The position numbers and the translations under genes are program-made. Positions 57,452 to 64,000 of a DNA stretch of 64,000 nucleotides are shown here, piece after piece (positions within the stretch are counted from its first letter, which is position 1; every line of letters begins with the position of its first letter). The notes below the pieces were generated by a model, which had not been told where the DNA came from, made no database searches, and saw only the letters and a program-made list of their open reading frames with translations. This DNA is from Thinopyrum elongatum (Eukaryota; Streptophyta; Magnoliopsida; Poales; Poaceae): NCBI GenBank assembly GCA_011799875.1, contig CM022303.1, forward strand, positions 424,322,483 through 424,386,482, read 5' to 3'.

Positions 57452-59040
57452 TGCTACTTCTTGAGCTTGCGTTGGATTTTCCCTTGAAGAGGAAAGGGTG
57501 ATGCAGCAAAGTAGAGATAAGTATTTCCCTTAGTTAGAGAACCAAGGTATCAATCCAGTAGGAGACAACGCACAAATCACCTAGCACCTGCACAAACAAT
57601 CAAACAACTTGCACCCAACGCGATAAAGGGGTTGTCAATCCCTTCACGGTTACTTGCAAAAGTGAGATCTGATAGAGATAGATGAAACTAAACAAACGAT
57701 AAAGTAAATATTTTTGGGTTTTTTGGTTTATAGATCTGAAAATAAAAGATTGCAAAATTGTAGATCGGAAAGTAATATGATGGAAAATAGACCCGGGGGC
57801 CATAGGTTTCACTAGAGGCTTCTCTCAAGATAGCAAATAATACGGTGGGTGAACAAATTACTGTCGAGCAATTGATAGAAAAGCGCAAAGTTATGACGAT
57901 ATCCAAGGCAATGATTATGAAATATAGGCATCACGTCCGTGTCAAGTAGACCGAAACAATTCTGCATATACTACTATTACTCCACACATCGACCGACTCC
58001 TGCCTGCATTTAGAGTATTAAGTTCATGAAGAACATAGTAACGCATTAAGTAAGATGACATGATGTTGAGGAATAAACTCAAGCAATATGATGTAAACCC
58101 CATCTTTTTATCCTCGATGGCAACAATACAATATGTGCCTTGCTGCCCCTACTGTCACTGGGAAAGGACACCGCAAGATTGAACCCAAAGCTAAGCACTT
58201 CAACCATTGCAAGAAAAACCAATCTAGTTGGCCAAACCAAACCGATAATTCAAAGAGAATTACAAAGATATCAAATCATGCATATAAGAATTCAGAGAAG
58301 ATTCAAATAATATTCATAGATAAGCTGATCATAAATCCACAGTTCATCGGATCTCGACAAACACACCGTAAAATAATATTACATTGGATAGATCTCCAAG
58401 AACAACGAGGAGAACATGGTATTGAGAATCAAAGAGAGAGAAGAAGCCATCTAGCTACTAGCTATGGACCCGTAGGTCTGAGGTAAACTACTCACGCTTT
58501 ATCGGAAGGGTAATAGAGTTGATGTAGAAGCCCTCCGTGATCGAATCCCCCTCTGGCAGCGTGCCGGAAAAGGTCCCTAGATGGGATCTCACAGATACAG
58601 AAGGTTGCGGCGGTGGAAAAGTCTTTTCGTGGATGCTTCTGGTGGTTTGGGAACATATGTGAATATATAGGCGAAAGAATTAGGTCAGGGGAGTCACGGG
58701 GGGCCCACAAGGCAGGGGGGCGCGCCCTACCCCCTGGGCGCACCCTCCACCCTTGTGGCCGCCTCGTTGCTCCTTCGACTTCATCTCCAAGTCTCCTGGG
58801 TGTCTTCTGGTCCCAGAAAAATCATCGTAAAGGTTTTATTCCGTTTGGACTCCGTTTGGTATTCCTTTCCCATGAAGCTAAAAAACAAGGAAAAAAACAT
58901 AAACTGGCACTGGGCTCTAGGTTAATAGGTTAGTCCCAAAAATAATATAAAATAGCATATTAATGCATATAAAACATCCAAAACAGATAATATAATAGCA
59001 TGGAACAATCAAAAATTATAGATACATTGGAGACGTATCA
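57452..59040 (-). repeat. 5' LTR of element D
   Basis: 1589 bp, collinear with the 3' LTR apart from an ~18-bp extra CCCTACCCCCTGGGCGCA segment near 58729. Confidence 0.92.
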
Positions 59041-59045
59041 GGGAG

Positions 59046-59193
59046 CGCCGTTGCCCACAGGCGCCATTTAGGCGACACGAGCGGCCCTGCGCTCAGCACG
59101 AACACGGTGAGCGTCGGCCATAGGAGCGACAGAACGGCGGCGGAACGAACAGTGGAGGAGAGGCATCGACATGCCCCTACCTGGCATGCCAAA
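59046..59193 (-). promoter_or_regulatory. Leader and primer-binding region of element C
   Basis: Sense sequence directly after the 5' LTR is TTTGGCATGCCAGGTAGGGG, a typical position for a primer-binding site. The rest of the leader and the gag start lie beyond element D. Confidence 0.5.
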
Positions 59194-60071
59194 TGTCAGA
59201 TTCAGGGCTCCGCAGACCCAAGAAAGGTTCGAACTCTGGGGCGTGTGCGAAGAACTCAACCTCTCAAGCTTGCCTACTCGTCGCCCCCAAGCCTAGCTCG
59301 ATTCACATGAACAAGGAAGAAGATGAACACGGCAGTTTACCCAGGTTCGTGCCACCTTGCGGTGTAAAACCCTACTCCTGCTTTGTGGTGGATTGGCCTC
59401 ATGAGGGGCTGAGGATGAACTAGTATAGTGGATGAACAACCTCGTGAGAGCTCGGGGATGAGGATGAGTCGATAAGGTTCGGATACCCCTCTACGGTGGT
59501 AGCTAACCTATATTTATAGTAGCCTCGGTCCTCTTCCCCCAAATCGTAGGCTGGAAGGGATCCCACAGTGGCCAATTTGAAAGGGGACAAGTATTACATC
59601 TTATCCTGACGAAAGGTGATCTTCGCATGCAAAGCCTCTGGTCGTGACGCAGCAGTGGGCTCAACGATGACATCCGTCCTGCCATTCTGGCGGTCTTGGT
59701 CTTGTAGCACTGGAATGGAAACCTTTGCCAGGCGCCTTGGGAACCCGCGTCTGCGCTTGCCTCCTTAGCACCAAAGGGGAAACTACCTCCTCTACGCCCG
59801 CTGGCGCCCGCCTGGCCTTGGTCATCATGGCTTGCATCATCGCAACCTCCTGAGGTTGGGTACCTGCATAGAAATCTCCACTCCTCAAGAGGCAGCCTGG
59901 GGAGGCCGCTCCCTCGGGAGGTCTTGGCATCATCCACCTCGCGAGGCTTGGCCCCTCGCGAGGGTCTTATCTTGATAGTCTTGTGGGTGGGCCATACCAG
60001 GCCGTTGATGGGGCCACGCCGTGGGCCGCAGGCAGGCAAGTCTGGGTACCCTGGTTCCCAGAACGCTGACA
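59194..60071 (-). repeat. 5' LTR of element C
   Basis: 878 bp bounded by TGTCAG and CTGACA inverted termini. A TATAAATA box in sense lies at about 59510-59519. There is no partner LTR in the window. Confidence 0.75.
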
Positions 60072-62283
60072 AGATGAATAGCCAAATGCACCATCACATC
60101 AAAGAAGGCTGGAGGACATATCTTCTCAAGGTCGCATAGGATAGTTGGTATCTTGTCTCTAAGACGCTCCAAAGCATCTATCCTGATATTTCTACTGCAG
60201 AGTTCCCTGAAGAATTGTCCCAACTCTGCAACTGCTCTGTATAAGTTAGGGCCGCCCAATCCTCTGAGGATAACAGGTAAAACCCTTTGAAGTAGGATGT
60301 GGCAGTCATGAGTTTTCAACCCTTGTACCTTGTTTCCATCTGCACTGACTCTCCTTTCAGGGTTGGAAGCAAATCCATGTGGGAATCTCACACGTGACAA
60401 GATCTTGCAGAATTCTTTTCTTTTTACCTTGTCCAAGATGTACACAGCTGGTGCCATATCCCATGATGCACCATCAGCCTTCACCTGCAAATCGGTTCTG
60501 ATACCCAGGTGTGTCAAATCAATCCTAGATTTTAAGGTATCTTTCGTCTTGCCTTCAATATTAAGAAGTGTGCCGATAATGCTGTCATATATTTTTTCTC
60601 GATGTGCATCACATCAAGATTATGCCGCAGATCCAAATCTTTCTAATACTCGAAGTCCCACAAAGTGGACCTACGGGTAAACAATAATCTCTCTTCTGCC
60701 CTGCCACGCTTTCTTTTCCCGCTACCATTATCAGGATGGTTTCCTGGTGTAATATTCCTGATCTTCTCTAATTCCTCTTGCAACTCATCACCAGTGAGCC
60801 TCTTTGGCGCATCACGATTTTCATGCTTTGCATTGAACACATTTCTTTGGTATTTTGTAGGACACAGCTTGTCCTTGGCAAGGAAACGGCGGTGCCCAAT
60901 GTAACATATCTTGCTAAGTATTGCGTATGACAGCAGATTCTTGTCACAGCGAACACATGCATTGTAACCATGTGTCGTTCGCCCTGACATAGTGCCCAAA
61001 GCCGGATAATCATGGATGCACCAAATTATAACAGCACGCAGAAAGAAATCAGTTGGTGGGCTGCTATATAGGTCTCGAGTGAGAACACCCCTCCATAGCT
61101 GTTGAAGTTCCTCCACAAGAGGCTCCATGAATAAATCAAAATCCTTTCCAGGACTTTTTGGACCTAGGATGAGCAAGGCCATCATGTAGTTTGATTCTTT
61201 GGTGCAGACATTTGGTGGCATGTTGTAAGGGATAACAAGCACTGGCCACATGCTATATGTGGTGCTCTGGTGGCCAAATGGGTTAAATCCATCAGTAGCT
61301 AAGCCAAGTCTAATGTTTCTCAGGTCAGCAGCAAACTTTTTGTGTTTCTGGTTGAAGCTTTTCCAGTCACTACCATGAGATGGATGGCTCATGACATTCT
61401 GATCTCTGTACTCCTGGTTCCTAGAATGCCACAGTACATCCTCTCTTGTTTCAGCATCATGAAACAACCTCTGCAATCTTGGTATAATTGGAAAATGTCT
61501 CAGAACATTATGAGGAATCCTCTTCACAGCATCGCCATCTTTCCATCTTGATGATTTGCATTTTGGGAATTCACTTAAGTTGGCATAATCCTTCCAGAAC
61601 AGAACACAATTATTCTTACAAACATGGATCATATCATATCCAATTCCAACCGCACGAAGGAAATTCTTCATTTTACTGTAGGTGTGTGGCAGCTCAGACA
61701 CATCTGGGAAAGATTTGCGGAAAGCAGCCAACATCGCATCGAATGATTTGTTGGTCATCCGCTCAGATGTCTTCACCTGAAGAAAGGTGACCATAGCTGA
61801 GAACACTGACAGCTTATTTCCTGGGGTGACTGCCACGTTGCATTGTTCCAACATGCGGGCCCATCGTTTTTCTTCTGCAGGTGAAAGTTCACGAAATGCA
61901 TGAGCATTCCGTAGCATTGTTTCAATGTTGGTCAAACTCACTGGCTCAGCCGCCACCACCTCCTCCTCCTCCTCCTCTTCCACCTGAGCATCAGCCAGAT
62001 CAAGATGGTGATCTGCTGCTTCCACATAGTCAGTAACATTGAAGTTCACAGCTTCACCATGATGAACCCACCTAGTATATGTGACCGACATCCCATACAA
62101 GTGTAGATGATCTTGCACAGTTGACTGGGGTCTTGTAACTGAATTCATACAACTGCTACACGGGCAGAGCACATCTAATTTCAGACCACCGTACTCAGCT
62201 CTGATAAAGTTCATGAAGTTTTCAACCCCCTCGACATATGCAGCGGAGAATCTTCGAGCAGAAGTTATCCAAGTCCTGTCCAT
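60072..62283 (-). pseudogene. TNP2-type CACTA transposase pseudogene
   Basis: ATG at 62283; open for 546 codons to TAG at 60643-60645, then continuing after a one- or two-base loss near 60597 to the LTR of element C. N-terminal transposon-associated domain (RFSAAYVEGVENFMNF, CPCSSCMN). The TNP2/Transposase_21 core follows (RLQRLFHDAETREDVLWHSR; GLATDGFNPFGHQSTTYSMW; LLILGPKSPGKDFDLFMEPL; CIHDYPALGTMSGRTTHGYN). A DUF4218-like end follows (VLPVILRGLGGPNLYRAVAE; ICPPAFFDVMVHLAIHL) and stops where element C begins. The TAG replaces a conserved aromatic position (DFEY*KDLDLRHNLDVMH), which fits TGG to TAG. TNP2 cuts and moves CACTA elements; this copy is dead. Confidence 0.85.
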
Positions 62284-63691
62284 CTGTTAGACATACAAAT
62301 TAGTTCTTCTACTAGATATTACAGGAAAAACACATATGCTTTTTTATAAAGTCCAGAAAAAATACCTAGGTCAATGTCTAAAGCTATGGCAAGATATTTG
62401 GACAAGCAGATCTAAGTAACGAAATATATGTAAAGCTCATTCAGCAAACATATTTGAGTGCTAAATTATGGCAGGCTATTTTAGCAGTCAATGAGGCCGA
62501 GCACACAACCATCGAAGGCCATGTCAGCAACAAAGATTGAGTATAAAACGGTGTAGAGCTATTTCACCTAACAGGTTGGCTACTAGACCATGGCAATCTA
62601 TGTCACAATAAATATATGGCAGGATATTTTAGCAACTAATTGGGCGTGGCATGCCATCTCAGCTAAGTAGATTGAGTGCAGAACAGGGCAAGGAAGCTTC
62701 TTAAGCAAAGCATATTGACTATAAACTATTTCGGCAAACAGTGAGATTAACAGCGTCTATCAGCTAACATTCAGCGCTACTCCGACATGCACGGGGCCTC
62801 AGTCTAGAATGCGCGTATCGTGGGAGAAGCTGACCACTGTGCGTCTCCACAAGAACGTCGCCAGCGGTGGTGGCACGGCAAGAGGACGGCAGTCTATGAG
62901 AGCGTACTGTGGGAGCAAGAGGATCGCCGTGCGTCCCCTCGACGAACCGCGGCGCCGACATATCGCCGCGGCGGGGAGGGCGGCTTTGGCGGAGCGAATG
63001 GAGTGGAGGGGGCCGGGGGGAGGGGGATGGGAAATTTTATTGGCTAGTTGGCCGAAGGGCAGTTGAATTTGGGATTTGGGGGAATTTTTGCGTGGTGGGC
63101 GGGGGAGTTTGGCGCATGGTCGGTTTCTCCAAATGCGGTCCCATGTGTCAGTGAAGAGGCAAGCCGAAGCATGTTCCGTTTGCGTGAGCCGTGTGCAGGA
63201 CCGACCGTGTGAGGGGTGTAATGCGACCGCGACAGGAATGCTGTGAGTGTACCGCCTTTTTCTTTTAAACTTGGTGCTTCACGCGATCCATCGATACTAC
63301 TACTAGTAATCCAGTAATCCCGACTGAAACGGCGCGGCCGGGTCTTTTCCCGCGCGATATGCTGGGAGGTTGGCTTAGTTGGTTTTTTAGGACAAGGCTT
63401 AGTTGGTTTGACAGACAGAGCGAGAGAAAGATGTGAGATGCGTGAATGTGTAGTGGATGTACTATTGGAGTGCCTAAGATAAATTGTGTATGTATACCTA
63501 TGTGTTTATTTACTTCGCATGTTAGCTTTGTCTCGGGTCAAACCTTCTAAACTTAGACCAAGTTTATACACACAAAACGAATCATCATTCAATATATTTT
63601 CATACAATATATCTTACTATTATTGTGAAAGTTCATATACACCAGACGAGATTCATGCAAACACGGCAGATTTTCATTACAATTCGAACTT
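62284..63691. other. Upstream flank of the TNP2 pseudogene
   Basis: AT-rich to 62760, then GC-rich 62780-63130, plausibly promoter and leader of the TNP2 gene. No CACTA terminus or subterminal repeat was recognised up to the window end, so the extent of that element is unknown. Confidence 0.35.
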
Positions 63692-64000
63692 TTATAGGAC
63701 AGAAAAAGAAAAGAAACCCGACCCTAAACCTATTCTACGGCGGCGACTGACGTCCACTTTCCTTTGTACTTCCGCATCGATGACGATGTCCTCCATCTGC
63801 CGTCTCCATGAACGGTGGCGGACCCATGAAGTGAAGGTGCGGTCTCCGGCGAGGAAGAGTAGAACACGGGAGACGGACCGACCAGTTGGCACACCATGCC
63901 CCGCCGCCTCCCATGCCCTACTCATCCTCGGAGGAGTCCCCGACCTCGGCGGTGACGGTGGACATGAGGTCGATGATGATGGACGTGGACGGTCCATCAC
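63692..64000 (-). other. Partial open frame at the window edge
   Basis: Open from the right edge to TAA at 63692 (VSRVLLFLAGDRTFTSWVRH; RQMEDIVIDAEVQRKVDV), GC-rich and gene-like in composition. An alternative frame gives STVTAEVGDSSEDE and a TAG. The product is not recognised and the N-terminus is outside the window. Confidence 0.25.

Larger units (their letters stand above)
51613..59040 (-). mobile_element. Complete non-autonomous LTR element D
   Basis: LTRs at 51613-53182 (1570 bp) and 57452-59040 (1589 bp), both starting TGCTACTTCTTGAGC and ending GAGACGTATCA on the plus strand. GGGAG at 51608-51612 and 59041-59045 is the target duplication. The polypurine-like tract AAGCTTGGGGATGC (in sense) at 53183-53200 and the sequence TTTCTGGCGCCATTGCCGGG next to 57451 set the orientation as minus. 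By hand the LTRs differ at roughly 50 positions (about 3%) plus one ~18-bp indel. No pol is encoded; one ORF region of unknown function is present. Confidence 0.93.
45656..60071 (-). mobile_element. Ty3/gypsy element C, split by element D
   Basis: Made of 45656-51612 and 59041-60071, interrupted by the complete element D. In sense it runs from the 5' LTR (60071 down to 59194) through gag, protease, an RT remnant and tandem repeats to an antisense ORF on the plus strand. It is cut at 45656 by the CACTA terminus, so the 3' LTR is absent. Tat-like arrangement, as in the 26-35 kb element, but from a different family. It inserted into a TNP2-type gene: codons run AIHL in the gene and then the LTR starts with TGTCAGCG. 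AGATG at 60072-60076 would be one half of the target duplication. Confidence 0.8.

Noticed and set aside
1..64000. Possible tRNA, rRNA or organellar insertions
   Set aside because: I saw no cloverleaf-type gene, rRNA core or plastid gene by eye; a tRNA or rRNA covariance search would settle it.

Overview
The window looks like intergenic DNA from a large, repeat-rich grass genome, most likely Triticeae (wheat, Aegilops or barley type). That is an inference from three things: stacked Ty3/gypsy and CACTA elements, Stowaway-type CTCCCTCCG MITE ends, and LTR and CACTA termini of the kind common in wheat. There is no prokaryotic signature and I recognise no tRNA or rRNA gene. Nearly everything is transposon-derived. 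The best host-gene candidate is a small four-exon B3-like gene at 5.9-6.8 kb.

Layout. 1-4.9 kb: a CACTA element (copy A) with its left end outside the window and its right terminus lost; it carries a TNPA-like gene on the minus strand. 4.9-7.7 kb: short tandem repeats, the B3-like gene and a possible small CACTA derivative. 8.0-19.9 kb: a decayed Ptta/En/Spm (Transposase_24) type gene on the minus strand. Its upstream part is an array of duplicated exon and intron modules. A complete 6.0-kb CACTA element (copy B, 12918-18916, target duplication TAA) and a small LINE-like insert sit inside it. 20-26 kb: a MITE, a GC-rich stretch with undecided coding status, CA/CT-rich low-complexity DNA and an inverted repeat with arms of about 210 bp.

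26168-35438: a complete Ty3/gypsy element of Tat-like organisation (473-bp LTRs, target duplication CTTAC). It has decayed gag and protease on the plus strand, no recognisable reverse transcriptase or integrase, and a multi-exon antisense gene with a gypsy-associated (Transposase_28-like) product. 36.5-37.2 kb: a pseudogene with a 31-residue repeat. 37.9-38.6 kb: MITE debris. 38.6-44.6 kb: a gypsy element with an open 1364-codon pol frame, gag broken by three C-to-T-type stops, a putative 3' LTR and no 5' LTR found. 44.6-45.66 kb: the terminus of another CACTA family with subterminal repeats, abutting a further gypsy element.

That further element (C) covers 45656-51612 and 59041-60071 on the minus strand. 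It is split by a complete non-autonomous LTR element (D, 51613-59040, target duplication GGGAG). Element C is in turn inserted in a TNP2-type CACTA transposase pseudogene (60072-62283). The order of events in the right third is therefore TNP2, then C, then D, read directly from the junctions.

Most premature stops in the decayed frames are TAG, usually where CAG is the likely original codon. This fits decay by deamination of CHG-methylated cytosines. I found no convincing new biological system. The most notable structures are the exon-module array of the Transposase_24-like gene, the long antisense gene in the gypsy element, and the conserved-looking ORF of the pol-less element D. Coordinates of exons and termini were read by eye; family names are from memory of sequence families and were not searched.
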